Shown here piece by piece: positions 1 to 13,696 of a stretch of 64,000 nucleotides of DNA. How positions within the stretch are numbered: position 1 is the first letter of the stretch; every line of letters starts with the position of its first letter. Position numbers and translations under genes: made by a program. Source of the stretch: Chelydra serpentina (Eukaryota > Chordata > Testudines > Chelydridae); contig JBAIAC010000057.1 in assembly GCA_037349315.1 (NCBI GenBank), positions 4,898,001-4,962,000 on the forward strand, given 5' to 3'. The notes beneath the pieces are model-generated. The model ran no database searches and was not told the origin of the DNA. It was given only the letters and a program-made list of their open reading frames with translations.

Positions 1-217
1 CAGCATCGTTCAGAAATGAGGTCTGGAGACCTGGGATCCTGGAACATCTCTCTGTGCAGCATACAGATGCATTCATTATGCAAACCTGGGGAGAAAGAAA
101 TAGAGGCAGGTGTAATGTACTGAGCAGTGAATATCTAAACAGAAACATCCTGCCTTCTAATCTTATCTCTTTTCTCTGACTTTGTGACCTTGGGCAAGTC
201 ACTGTTGACTGTCTTTC

Positions 218-409
218 CATAGAATCATAGAATCATAGAATATCAGGGTTGGAAGGGACCTTAGTAGATCATCTAGTCCAACCCCCTGCTCAAAGCAGGA
301 CCAATCCCCATTTTTGCCCCAGATCCCCAAATGGCCCCCTCAAGGATTGAACTCACAACCTTGGGTTTAGCAGGCCAATGCTCAAACCACTGAGCTATCC
401 CTCCCCCCC
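218..409 (-). repeat. Tortoise Pol III/SINE, tRNA head with CR1-type tail
   Basis: Read on the minus strand, the element opens with a G-run and a tRNA-like A box (TAGCTCAGTGGTTTGAGCA), then a B box region (GTGAGTTCAATCC). It ends in a CR1 LINE 3' tail with tandem ATTCTATG units. This composite is known from cryptodiran turtles, where the tail matches the turtle CR1 element that mobilises it. It is nearly full length and lies just after a MIR-like fragment (about 160-212). Confidence 0.9.
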
Positions 410-1388
410 TAAAGTCCATCTGTAAAGTCATCTTCATACAACATTTAAATACAATGTAAATACTGTGGTGATCAGTTTTTTAAAAATAACTGAGTGCCCA
501 GTTTTTGTAAAAATACACCACTCTGCTTGGTTTCATGAAACTTGCACTGCAGTTTAAGTAAAAATAGTGGTTGGTTACTGTAGTAACAGCCAGGTAAATT
601 AGTTGAGATGTCAGACTGGTATGTGGTTTTGTGGAGGTGTTTATCTCACCAACATCTTTGCTCTTTAAAGATAATTCATCTTAATACAAGTAGGTTATCA
701 ACACTAAAGAGAGAACAAAAACTAACTCCATAACTCAACTTTAGTCTGGAAGGAAAGACTGATCAGAAATAGCGGTTATCTCATGTGTATCCCTTTAAAT
801 TTAGGACAGAAAAAAAATGGGCCTGGAACGAAACTGATCCTTGGAACATGCTGTAATCTCTTTTTCCCCTCTGATTAGTGACAAAGTCCTATGTTTATAG
901 GTGAAACGGGTAGCGACCCCTGTTAAGGTTGCCCAATGTTCTCCATTTATAAGACCCTGTTTTCAGTTGCTGATAACTTTGCCAAACTTAAACAATTTGT
1001 GCTGAACTTTTCCATGCCAGATGTTTGCCTAAGGCTGACTTTTTGCGGGGAAATTCTAGCTAAAGCATTTCAGCTGTTTCCAAGAACAAGATTAGGGAAA
1101 TACACTTTGCCCATGTTTAATAAAAAAATAATAATAAAAAAAATCATTTGTTGAGAAGCTCTAGCAATTCCACGCTTTGGAGCAAGGTATGAAACCTGAC
1201 AGGTCCCTGGTGTCTGTGCCTCTTGCTGTCACCTTGAAAACTTCACGCAGGCTCAGTAGAAGCTTGCTAGAGTTTGACAGGTGAATTCTCTGATTCTGTT
1301 TATACTGAGCAGCTCCTATGCACAGACTGAACTGTTTGTGCCTGTCTCCACAAAAATGAGAGTGCTCCAACCTGGTGTTGAGCTAGAC

Positions 1389-2335
<947 letters not shown>

Positions 2336-3938
2336 TGCCCTTCCAAGCAGCTAGGGATGGGTGGTTCTGGGCACCAGAACTGAGCAGGGAGAAGTCATCA
2401 AACAGCCTCAGTGCCCTAAAATCTGAATTCAAACACACACTAACAATGTGTTGTATTCAGAGCTGGAGTGACTGATATTAGGGCTGACCTTATTGATGAA
2501 GTCCGTATAGGAAGGCTGCATTGGATGAGAGTTAAAATAAAAGGAAGAAACTACCTTCCTAATACAGCAGAGATTTTTACCAAGAAAAGTCTGAATTGCA
2601 ACAGCCCCTTCTTGCTTCCATCCATTTACATCAGCAAGGAAAAGTACCTGCCTGGCTGAGTTCTGCCAACCACCTCCAAACCCACATGTGACTACTACAG
2701 GTGTGTGGGGAGCACTAGACATGCCTGTGAGCTGCTAAAAATCTTTCTAGAGAGGTGGACTTCTGAGTGCTTGAATCCCTCTGTAGTGACGCTAGAGGAT
2801 TAGTACATAGCTTCACTAGATAGCAGTAAACCATGCCAAATGCACAAATACTTGGGAAGAGATGGAACTATCACCACTTGACAAGTAAATGAAGCAGAAG
2901 TGTTGAAGTATGAGTGCAGCTTAATCCAACTTCTCCACTAATTTAGTCACTTATTGTGGTCTAAAATTTGTGACGTCTCTTCTCAGTTGAAAAAATGCAT
3001 CACCCCTATCAGCTATAAACTCTAGCATCGCTAACCCCTGGTTGGTTATCAGCTTCAGACCTGTCTTTTTTAGTCTTGGTAACTGGTGGAATTTGTTCTT
3101 GTTTCAAGATTCTCTTTATAAACCATGTCATTGGCTCCATCTGCTTGAGACCTTCAGTTATACAAAATGTGATGCATTATTGGACATGACCATGTGCATG
3201 TACCCTGAGGGGAGAGATTCCTGGCTGTACTAGCAATTGTTTTAGGAAGCCAGAATTACTACTTGGCAGCTCCACTGTCCTGATAAGATTAAATAAATAC
3301 AGATGCAATAAAGAATACGTCAGTGGAGCTGAATTCTGGTAATATTCCTGATTGATTCTGCAAAAATTGTAGTCGTGGGTTGAGCTCTTCATGACGGAAT
3401 GTTACCAATATTTCTCGTTACCAGGGAAACTTTCGACCAACTGTCGTGTTAATGCCAACAAATCTGAACACCACGGAACTTCTGTGAAGGATTTTCTTTG
3501 GTGGCGGGGATGGTGAAGGAGTACCTAGGATGTATGTTATAAACAGCAGAGAAAACTACTGATTTTTACCTTAAAATTAGCAGCTGTTCAGTAATGGTCT
3601 TCCCAAACCTTGTCCCTTATGTCGACAAGGTGTGAAACGTGATAGATGTATTTGCAAACAAGGATCTGTTCTAGAAATGGGACTTGCTTAGTGTTCCTCA
3701 TGCTGCATGAACAACTAGTCCATGGAAAACCACATCTCTGGAATCTTACCACTCATCTACACCGTGCAGTAACATACATCTGTGTGGTGGGGATTAGCGC
3801 ACAACATGCAGGTGCACATTCTAACTGGCCTGTATAGATCCTGATGGCGCATGCTATAAATTCCGCAGACAAGCCCTGAATCTCGCTCTTATGTTGCCCA
3901 ACTCTCCCCATTAGCCCTTCTTGACACTAAATCCAACC

Positions 3939-4190
3939 AGGGTGGATTAAAATCCGATTTAAATCATTGGGTTTCTTAAATCTCATTTTGCATTTGTACT
4001 TCGTTTTCCTAAAAGAGGTTCATTCTCTTGGGTATAACTATTAAAGTATGTTGATTTGCAACTAAATTTGGTACTTTCTTTACTAACCAGGAAAATACAT
4101 ATATCTGTGCACTTAAGGAATTTTGTAGTTTAACGTATATTTATTCAGTTTCTTAACTTCTGTTTCTTGAAGTATAGTGAATGACACACT
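3939..4190 (+). repeat. Truncated copy of an AT-rich repeat also found at 20.1 kb
   Basis: It opens with GGTGGATTAAAATCCGATTT and then tracks the 20.1-kb element: the segment 'CTAAA(A)GAGGTT', 'TTTGCAA(C/T)TAAAT' and 'TTTATTCAG-TTCTTAA' recur in the same order. It stops partway, so this is a truncated copy. I do not recognise the named family. Confidence 0.5.
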
Positions 4191-4225
4191 TGTAAATCTA
4201 GCCTGTTGTAAACAAAGGAATTTAG

Positions 4226-4320
4226 GCATGGCTAGGCACCGCGACGCTCAGCATAACATTTAGGTGCCTAGGAAGTCACTGGGATTCACAAAGCCTGAGT
4301 TAGGCACCTAGGCTCCCTAC
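4226..4320. repeat. Interspersed 'GGCACCTA' palindromic reptile repeat
   Basis: The sequence contains TTAGGTGCCTAGGAAGT and, about 40 bp on, GTTAGGCACCTAGGCTC, which are partial inverted copies. Similar wording recurs at 52.17, 58.07 and 62.55 kb. It is probably an old interspersed repeat; family name not known to me. Confidence 0.4.
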
Positions 4321-4784
4321 ACAATATTTGGGGTGGAACAGATACTTCATGCTGCTAGTAAACTAGTCATTCCTCGATTAGTTGGCTTAAGGCGGTGCTC
4401 CAAAGTGTTAGTACCTGGAACAACTTTTGATGGTTGAGTAAAATCTCATTCGGTCTTGTATCATCCTGCTAATGGTGGGCAGATGCTGTATGTGCCAGTA
4501 GGTAAATTTTGTGACAATTGTGCAGGTTGTTGGGTTTTTTTAAAAAAAACACACAAACCTTTAGAAGTGACCTACGAAGGAAGAGAGCTCCTCAGAGTGG
4601 CTTCTTAAAGCTAAGCTTCTAGATGTTTTAGCCAACTTCCTGAATGGCTCGTTGTTCAGTCTCCAAAGTATCCCTGGCTCTCACCCCATTGCCAACAGAG
4701 ACTCTTCTTCTTTAGCTTCCTCATATAACAGCAAGTTCACTCTTTATGCAAGAGAAGATGGGAGCTGAGATTCTGTTTTGCATA

Positions 4785-4848
4785 GTGGCAGGGAACTGGA
4801 CTAGATGACCTCTCGAGGTCCCTTCCAGGTCTGATTCTACAATATCTG
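4785..4848 (+). repeat. CR1 LINE 3' tail fragment
   Basis: The segment reads GGCAGGGAACTGGACTAGAT, then GACCTCTCGAGGTCCCTTCC and a degraded ATTCTA end. This is the CR1 3' terminal region in the 'GGAACTGGACT' variant, the same tail type as on the SINE at 37.8 kb. Confidence 0.65.
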
Positions 4849-6260
4849 GATTTTAAGAGTCACTACCTCAATTTACCATGGGTCACATCATACTTCAAAC
4901 CAACTATCCATAGATGGGGGAAGGGACTTATGTAAGTGTTTCTTTCAGTTAAGGTAGGGTGACTCCTAAATTCTAATGGGCTTGCATTAAGGGCATAGTT
5001 TAATCATCTAGTGCCTTTGTGGGAAGCTGGTGAGATTGCCTTGACTGTCCTTGTAGAACAGTGACAGAATTCTTGATCCTTGGGCAGACACAGAAAGACT
5101 GCACCAGTCTGGTATGCAGTACAATGTGAGTGTCTCCATGTGCGGGCTGGGGAACCCAAGAGGAAGCTGCAGTCCGTAACATCATGTCTTCCGGAACATG
5201 ACTTTTCCCTGAAGGGAGTGAATTCCAGTAAGTCATCTTACACAATATCACTTCCAGAAGAGAAATTATAAGTCAGTGGAAACTATTGGACTTTTTTTTT
5301 TTTAACTTTCAGATCATCGGTTGGCTGACTGGAAAACAGGGAGGGGGAATTTATTCTCAGTTCCAGCTCAGTGGAAAGCTTCCAGCTGGCTACCAGTGAT
5401 GGCTTGTACTAGCTGATGTGGGTGTTGTCTTACTAGGATCTATCCCGCTGCCTGCACAATTTCCCACGTAGTCTCTCCCACACATACTGTCGAGGGGAGA
5501 TGCTTGCAGGATGTCTTAGTCCAACACATGCAATAGCATTGGCATGGATCGTTCAGTCCTTGCAGCACATTTCCCTCTTACAGCTGGGCTTTTGCTGGAG
5601 TAATTGCAGGCAGGGAGCCTGCAAGTTGAACAATTGTGCGCACAGAGATTATTTCATTAGGAGTTGAATAGCTAAGCTCTTTCCTTCCTGTCCCATGAAA
5701 GCATCTATTTTACTTCATCCTCCCTCTCCCCCCCCCCTTCTCTGCAGCCAATTTCTGCTTATTCATAAATGCCTTCAGGGTTATTATAGAGGAAGTTTGC
5801 ATAAGCAGCTTGAGGCAAAATGCCATGTGCTGAATAGAGGAGGGCAAAGAGTGAATCCCTCTAGGATTTTAAAAATGAAAATTCCCTCTGCATGGTATTC
5901 TCCATGTATAGTAAATGATAAAAACCAGTAAACTGTGTGAAACTTAACTAGCTAGGGAGCTTTAAAAAAAACCCACTCTTTAAAAGGAGCCTTCTGGAAA
6001 AGTGCTACGTACAAGACGTTCTTTCACTTGGATAGTGCCTCGGTGTTTTCTTATGTGTGAAGGAGGGTGTTGGAGTTGTGTTTTTTATAAAACTGGCACA
6101 ACTCTTCATTTGCAGTCAGTATGTATTTTGATGAAGGTTGGGCACTGCGTGGCTGGTTAGACTGGTAAAGAAACATGGAGCCTTTAACGCTCTAGGCTAA
6201 GGCTTCAAATCCATGCCACTAGTAGTAGCTCTTTATCCTCTGGGAAACTTGGTTAGTCTA

Positions 6261-6608
6261 ATGACAGGGTTCAGTGTAGTAGCCGTGTTAGTCTGTGTCA
6301 GCAAAAAGAAAACAAGAAAAATACCTGTGGCACCTTAGAGACTAACAAATTTATTTCAGCATAAGCTTTCGTGGGTTAGAACCCACTTCATCGGATGCAT
6401 GGAATGGAACATACAGTGAACAGATATTTATACATTCAAAGAAACCATCTTCTCATGTTTCTTTGAATGTATAAATATCTGTTCACTGTATGTTCCATTC
6501 CATGCATCCGATGAAGTGGGTTCTTAACCCACGAAAGCTTATGCTGAAATAAATTTTAGTCTCTAAGGTGCCACAGGTATTTTTCTTGTTTTCTTTTTGG
6601 TTAGTCTA
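6261..6608. mobile_element. Palindromic (inverted-repeat) element with 12-bp target duplication
   Basis: Two arms of about 145 bp (6299-6446 and 6457-6599) are near-perfect reverse complements separated by roughly 10 bp. They differ by small indels such as ACTAACAAATT versus ACTAAAATT. The unit contains a motif I associate with abundant turtle repeats (GCACCTTAGAGACTAACAAA, then AAGCTTTCGTGGGTT). TTGGTTAGTCTA occurs at 6249-6260 and again at 6597-6608, giving a 12-bp direct repeat at the ends. The family could be Penelope-like, since inverted partial copies are common there, or a non-autonomous DNA element; I cannot decide. Confidence 0.7.
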
Positions 6609-7304
6609 GTGGTCCACATCCCCCTTCACACCTAGGACTAATTGGGATCTGTGTTGCCCTCTTCTGGGATTGCCAAGGGCTGAATGAACTGTGGAGATGA
6701 CTACAAGCTAGGTGTTTACTCCTAGAGGTGGCTTTCGGTGCAACCCATCGCTGGGTCAAGAATGAGGCCTTCTGGTATTCCCAGCTATCAATGGAGGGGG
6801 CGTGATCAGGGATAAGAGGGTATGAACAGGCTTCCTTTAGCCATCTCTCACTCCATTTTGATCCAGTTCCCTTTCCCTAATCAGCATAATGCTAATTTCC
6901 CCTTAATTCTTTGTCCACCTCCAACTATTAGCAGATTCCAGGGACTTTAGTATGTGTGAGGTCGTGCTGGAAAGTATATGGGGGGAAACTAGTCAGCATC
7001 TGAGTGCAGTATGCCTGGCTCTAACAGGTCCCAAGTCCGTCACATCTATGAACACTACATTTACTCAAAACACTAAATAAGAATTGATCATGGCATCAGG
7101 CTTTATTCTATAATACTAGATGATAGTGCTGCCAACTTGTAATTTTGTGCATAGGAAGCAGGTGCTCATTAAGATCTTAAGTTTTACAGCCATCTGGTGG
7201 CTGTAATTCTGCCAACCTGCAAGGAACTATGTTTACACTGTAGTGTTGATCTCTCTATTTTCTGTCTGTCTGGATTGTTCATGTGAACCATTTCTTTCCT
7301 AACT

Positions 7305-7866
7305 CAGGGGTGAGAAAACTACAGCCCGCAGGCTACATCCGGTCCTCCAGCTGATTTAATCTGGCCCTTGAGCTCCCGCTGGGGGGCAGGGTCTGGGTCT
7401 TCCCGCGCTCCAGCCGTGAGCGGGGTTGGGGGGGCGCTCCACATGTGCTACAGCTCCTGGAAGCAGCGGCATTCCCCCCCCCCCCCCCCCCCCCGCAGCT
7501 CCTACGTTTAAGGGCAACCAGGGGACTCCGTGCGCTGCCCCTGTCCGCAAGCGCTGCCCCCGCAGCTCCCATTGGCCGGGAACTGCAGCCAATGGGAGCT
7601 GCAGGGGTGGTGCCTGCGGACGGAACAGTGCGCAGAGCTGCCTGGCTGCTCCTAAACATAGGAGCTGGAGGGGGGCATGCTGCTTCCTGGAGCCGCTTGA
7701 GGTAAGTGCACCCGGAGCATGCCCCAGCCCTGATCCCCCTCCCACACTCCGAACCCCTTGCTCCCTGCCCGGAGCACCCTCCCTGCACCCCAACCCCAAT
7801 TTTGTGAGCATTCATGGCCCGCCATACAATTTCCATACCCAGATGTGGTCCTTGGGCCAAAAAGTT
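7305..7866. mobile_element. GC-rich hAT-like non-autonomous element
   Basis: It starts CAGGGGTGAGAAAACTACAG and ends near GGTCCTTGGGCCAAAAAGTT, matching the usual 'CAGGGGTGGGCAAACT...' termini of short hAT-type elements in reptiles. Inside is a C21 run (7474-7494) and an inverted pair, CTCCCATTGGCCGGGAACTG and CTGCAGCCAATGGGAGCTGC. The GC content is well above the flanks. Long overlapping frames here are composition artefacts. Confidence 0.5.
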
Positions 7867-10149
7867 AGGATGGGGTGGGCAAACTGCACACAGAGCAATT
7901 AAAACGAATTCAGGTGGATAAAGGCTGCAGGAGAGGCATACCAGTACTCTTTAGCAATTCTTGTGGCTATGTTGACAAATACTTCAAGGGCTGGGATTTT
8001 GCATTTCCCCCTCCAAAAAAGTTGTTTGTCTAAGGTAGAAGAAGCAAAGCATTATCCCAAAATATTGTATGTCTTAATTTTGTTGTTCATAACCGATCTA
8101 ATCCTATGTCTCTTGGATTAAGTTCCCAACTGAAATTGTAGGTCACCAGTCTAATTTTACTATGTGGGATAGTTTTAACTTTCTGCATACTCTAGTTTTC
8201 TAAAAACTAAATTCTTGTAGGACCTAATTCCGTTCTGTAATATTCTCTGAACCAGTTTATAAAGGGGCTTTTGCAGGTCTAATCAAGTTGCATAAACAGG
8301 AGCAGCACTCTTGAAATTGACTAGAAGTAGAGAATATAAACAATATTCTCTTGCACCATTTTTTCAGAGCTGGATGTTTCATGCGAACAACTTCCTCTTT
8401 TTTTGATCCCATGATTACAAAAATCTGCATGGGGGAAGTACAAGGCTTGTTTGCATTTACATTAGCAGGCTAACCTTAGCCCCAGATGTTTGCAAAGCTA
8501 AGTACGTCATAGAAATTAGAAACATCAAAACAAAAATCTTTATTGGCCTTTAAGGAGTAAGTAGTGACTGTCGCAATTAAAGGATCAGTGAGGATGTGGA
8601 GGGCAATATACTTAGTCTTGCATATTCATACTCCATTTTGTTTGGACAGCTGGACTCTGCCCAGCATTTCATAAAGGGTAGACTGTTCAGAACAACCTAA
8701 ACTTGGCCTTGTTGCTAACACAAGGGCTCTCCCAAGCAAGAAGTCCTGTACTTCCTTCCATGTTCCTTATTACCTGAGAAGGAAGGGTACTGATTGACAT
8801 TAATTGTAATATCCCTTGGCACTTTACAGTTTGCTGTGTGGCCGCTGCTTCAATTGTGCAAGTCTAAGCTGCCCTTGCATTGCTATTGACAGGCTGATGC
8901 TTGTGTTCTCCCAATCACTAATGCTTTATTTTTATAGTTACTCTTTTTCCATTGTACTGAGCCTTGCCTGTGTCAACCCATCACAGCTCTTTCAGCAGAC
9001 AGTTCCTCCTGCATGCTGCAGCCATTCAGTTTACAGCGTTGCCCTTTCTGCCCAAGGGGAGCAAAATCATCTTCCTTCTCTTTGAAGAGTTAACATTATC
9101 TAGACTTCTTCTAAGTTCACATATTACATGAAATCAACTACTGCTTTATGCAATAAAGAGAAACGGTTTAAGGTGTATACCCTGCATTCGCATGCTTTGC
9201 AGTCTTCATGGGGTTGGAGGAAAAATGCCATGGATGTTTGATAAAATAGTTAGGCATCTTTGTGTGTTTGGGATGTCTGTATATGCTTATAGCGCCATCA
9301 CAGTGGTGTTGGAGCATCAATGATCCTAACGGTGCATTTGAATCAAAACGTTAGCCTTAGTTCTAAAAAGTAGAAAAACATCTTTGCTTTTCTAGTAACC
9401 TTTCTGCTTTGCTTTTTTGACCTGCGGTTTTTTTCCCCTCTTGGGACACCTGACATTTCATTTGCTTCTCTTTCTCATCTCATTTCATTGTCAGTTCCTC
9501 TGCTCTTAGCAACAAAAGAGGGGAAACAAGTCTGTCTCTAGAGGACAGCATCTGCTGCTACCAAGCAAAAATATTAGCAACTAACAGGATTTTTGTAGCT
9601 TAAGTATTAATTTAGAAAATGTCCATTAGCAGAAAATGCTTCTGAACTTTCAACTCTGTATGTGTTACAGTATTTTCGGATTTTCCCTGAGCTTGGAACT
9701 CAGAATATGGTGGCAGACGGCTGTCATTTTAATACCCAGTCCTAGCTGTTTCTGATCCTACCTCCTAAATGAAACAAAAATGATGAGCTAGGGACATAGA
9801 TCACTGCAGGTGGTATTGCCAACAAGAGCACTCTGTTCTCATCTGGTATAATCATGTAGAAGGTGAAATAGCCTTAACTAGCACATGGGATACAGTAACT
9901 AGAGGTTACTATAGCCCCTGATGTAGTATCTAGTTTACTATTAATCCTTTTAGTCCTATAAACACTAAATATAGCCTAGGGTTTAAGTGTAATTTAAATA
10001 TAACCCTGAATAATTCCTGGTAGTTAACTTGATTGAACAAAGTTAGTCCCCAAGTTAGAACTGTCTGAAATGAGACATAAAAATTAAATCTCTACATGGA
10101 ACAGTTTTTATTAAATAAGAGACACTTGTAAATCTGGCAACTGGGCACT

Positions 10150-10290
10150 GGGATTGCAGGGGTCTCTTCCTAGTTTTACTGCTGACTACTGTAACACCTT
10201 CAGCAAGTCACTTACCTGAGTGCCTCTTTCTCTGATACCAGAATACTTACCTACTGCAAAGGGGCTGTGGGCTTTCCTTCCTGAATAATA
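10150..10290 (+). repeat. MIR-like ancient SINE fragment
   Basis: The order of motifs is that of a MIR core: TACTGCTGACTACTGTAACA, CAGCAAGTCACTTACCTGAG, TGCCTCTTTCTCTGATACCA, then 'TACTTACCTACTGCAAAGGGG'-type sequence. It is strongly diverged. Confidence 0.5.
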
Positions 10291-11674
10291 TACCCGTAGT
10301 GCACTGTGGGTGCTTCTGTGCCATTATTGTGTGATGGCCATTGAGTGTCAAAAGCACACTTCACTTCATGTTATTGAGGTGTTCCTCAGGAACTACTTGT
10401 TGAGTTGGGAAGTGAAGTCCAGAAATGGCCTTTCTAAAGAGGCAGTTAAGAAAGCAATGGTAGTGTAGACTAGAGATTTCCTATGCAATGTCCTTGGAAC
10501 TTTGATTAAACCATATAATGTTAGATGAAAACATTAGCTTTCCTTTCTGTATATGTGGTTCTCAAACTGTGTTCTCACTGTGGGGTAAATTCCTCCATAT
10601 TCCTTGTGTTTGCTTGGTTGACAGCAGTCAGTGTGTGGGCGTGGGGAGGCCGGAGACTAAGGAAATGCTGCTAATCCTGAAGGCTCATTCTACCTAACAA
10701 TGGTGAGAACTTCCATCTTCTGAAGGATTTTTCTCCATGAGTTCCCTTTCCTCTGACAAGGTTCCTCCTGAATCTCCACTGAGCTTTCAGGCCCTGCTTT
10801 CTGACCAGATGCAAGGGAGTTAATTACCCTGTCTCTGAACAGATGTCTTCATGGAGTTGAGCCCCTTACCTAAAAGTGTACACTGCAGTTTTCTAAATGA
10901 AAGGAGTTCAGTGAATAAAACTGTTTGCTCTTCAGAGAAGGAAATTTGCCTTCCTCTGTCTGGAAAATGGCTACCATGTTTTGCGCACCCCTATAACATA
11001 ATTTTGTATTTTCTCTAAAGTGTTGAAAGGGGGCTAGCAACTACTGGGGGGGACGGGGCGTATATGACATTGTCTAAACTTAAGTTTTGCTACTAATGTT
11101 GTCACAGTTAAAGCATCAAACTCCCCTGGTGTAGGTGCAGTTATGCCCTATATAAAAGGGCTTGTACTGATATTTATTCCATCTTGGCAAAGTGAAATAA
11201 GCCGTTTATACTAGCATAAGTGTTGGTTAAAAAAAAAAAATCACTCCCCTTTCAGACAGGCCAATAAAACACTTAGTGCATACGAGGCCTAATTTTTTAT
11301 GTTTTCCTGCAGAGGTGAGGAATGGGAAATCAAATGCTTTATAGCTGTCCAGTGAATGGCTCACTGATCTACTTCTATATGCTTCATTTAATTCCAAGTG
11401 GAAACTACTTCAGAGAGCTCTTCTGGTTTGGAATTCAGATTCCGGAGGAGAGGGTGTTAATTTTCAACAGCTGTCATCCGTTAGGTGCTAATCTGGTCAC
11501 TTGTTAGTGGAAGATACCTTCCATTATATCTAGCATAGCTCTGCTTGGCCAGGGAGAGGAGACTTTTGCAAACTTTTCTTCAATGAGCAAGTAAAGTACC
11601 CGATTTTGTATTGCATCCATCATTTTGATATAGGGCGGGCCAATAAACTTTGTATGATTGGTAGTCCTAAATTT

Positions 11675-11862
11675 GTTTTCAGCATTGTAGATTTGTTGGT
11701 CCCAGGATATTGGAGAGACAAGGTGGGTGAGGGTAATATCTTTTATTGGCCCAACTTCTGTTGGCAAGAGACAAGCTTTCAAGCTATACCGAGCTTTTCA
11801 GACCTGAAGCTTGTCTCTTTCACCAACACCAGTTGGTCCAATAAAAGACCAGTCCTAAATTT
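11675..11862. mobile_element. Short hairpin repeat with 12-bp target duplication
   Basis: The left half reads AATATCTTTTATTGGCCCAA, then a GTTGG..AGAGACAAGCTTTC arm. The right half reads GAAGCTTGTCTCTTTCACCA and GTTGGTCCAATAAAAGACC, the reverse complement of the left. AGTCCTAAATTT occurs at 11663-11674 and again at 11851-11862, an exact 12-bp direct repeat bounding the insert. This hairpin family is common in turtle and crocodile sequence as I remember it; class uncertain. Confidence 0.65.
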
Positions 11863-13562
11863 AGTCCTGTTTTAAACATGGAATGTCTCTCCATTCAGAA
11901 TCCTGATCTTTCAATTGATTTCTCTTTAAACTTACAATTCTTATTTATGCACTCTATCTTAAATATACCTGATAATATGAAAATTCTCAGGAGGGAAGGG
12001 GGAGCATTGAGTTTGATCCAAGGTTTAGCACTGATTGTTTGCCCAGACTTGTTAACTTTTGCTCAGTTTTGAAGAGCATTAGCATTGCTAGAAGTACCAG
12101 AAGGGGAGGAAAAATAAAAGGTTTTAAATAGTAAAATATCTACATTGGCACGCAACCGTACATGCAAGTCTTGAACACTTCTGCTTTCTAAAATGACACA
12201 ACTTTCCCTTATTGCCTTCTATCTACTCCTGTATTTCTTGAGCTGGCGTTATTACTAAGTGTGTGGGTATCTACTCTAAACGCTCCAATGCATGCCTCTA
12301 TCAGTTGATCACTTTTTTGGCCTGCCAGCCTTGATATCATGTGTGAATTTACATTGCATGAGGTACAGTTTGAAAACCAAACTAGCTGTAAGCTAGCTGG
12401 ACTTTTGTAAATATTCAGCAGGCCTTTGGAACTCGGGCGAAGTCCGTCTGTGGGTTTTGGAGAACTGGCTGTACTCAGCAAAGGAAGGTTATTTCAAGCG
12501 TTATTCATGCCTTGAAACTGGCCTGATCACTTCATGCTGGCAGTGATAGGAACTTCAAATGCTAATCTTTCTGGAGGGGACTTGGGATGGGAACAGTAGT
12601 GTGAATGCCACCTGGTGGAGATGAGTAGCAGTCCACGAAGCTCTGTATTTCACTTGGCAATGCATCTCCATGCTTATTTCACAGAAAGATTAATGTTCTA
12701 GTTTACAATGAGTGAAATTAAACTTGTAAAGCTTTCCCGTGTTTATTTCCCAGCATGACCTCCCTTCTTCCAAACCTTGGAGCTCTCCTGTCTGTTGAAA
12801 GCTGCATGTTAACCTTGCATCTAAAATCAAAATTGTCTAAAGACTGAAGAGTAAACTGTGTATCGACTTCTCTCTCAGATCACAACCCCAACTTCCATTC
12901 ACTCTGCCTAAGGTGGAGAATCAGTCAGGCTATTGGAATCAAGAGAATGAAATAAACTGCTGTGCTGTACTCCTCTTCTGCTGTAACCTAAGCAAACATG
13001 GCTATATCTCGTACGATACATTTTGGTTTTTTCCCCAGGAGTAGAGGGAAAAATGTCTTAATGTCAAATAACTCAAACTCAGTCTGATACAGAAATCTGG
13101 CTCTTAGGTAACATTGACTCTCTCTCTCCATGCTAAATTGAGATTTTGAAACCACCCTCCAATACGGCTCTAGTGGCTGGACACTAGCTGCAAGATATCG
13201 AAAAGGTCACTTTAAAAGAATGTGGGTTAAGCGAAAGGATGTTCTTGCAGTACATCCTCTCTCTGCACCCTGGGATTATTCTGGTTTCACTCTGAGAGGG
13301 TTCTGTTTTGTTATACAAGTAACCCAGATTGGAGGGGGAAGAGGGAAACATAAAACATTTGTTCCCTAAGTCTTCTACTTGGACCTGTCTTTTTTTTTTA
13401 AGAGAACACACTGCTAGTGTCTAATCCCAATTTCCATTCTAGATGAAAATGCAAAATCTTCAATCCACAGTTCACTTGGTGCAGTTTCTCATAAGAGATT
13501 GTTAGTGGCAGTGGGGATTTATGAATGTGTGCGTGACTGCCTCTTTTGATGTCCTTTTGCAG

Positions 13563-13696
13563 GGCCACGATGGGCATCCTGGAATATTGGCGTGTTCATT
13601 TGTATTCGCTGTGCTGGGATCCACCGGAATCTAGGAGTTCACATATCCAGGGTGAAATCCGTCAATCTCGACCAGTGGACTCAAGAACAGATACAA
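13563..13696 (+). CDS. SMAP2: SMAP2 exon: ArfGAP zinc finger second half and catalytic arginine
   Basis: The acceptor is TTTTGCAG and the donor is GTAAAA after CAA. The exon begins with two bases completing a Gly codon, then encodes [20 protein letters not shown] and [20 protein letters not shown], ending EQIQ. CIRC supplies the last two zinc ligands and the Arg of HRNLG is the family's catalytic arginine finger. The first two cysteines are in the upstream exon, outside the window. Confidence 0.95.

Noticed and set aside
7333..7902. Long overlapping open frames on both strands (up to 175 codons)
   Set aside because: They come from a GC-rich transposon-like segment with a C21 run, give low-complexity Gly/Pro/Ala products, and have no family resemblance.
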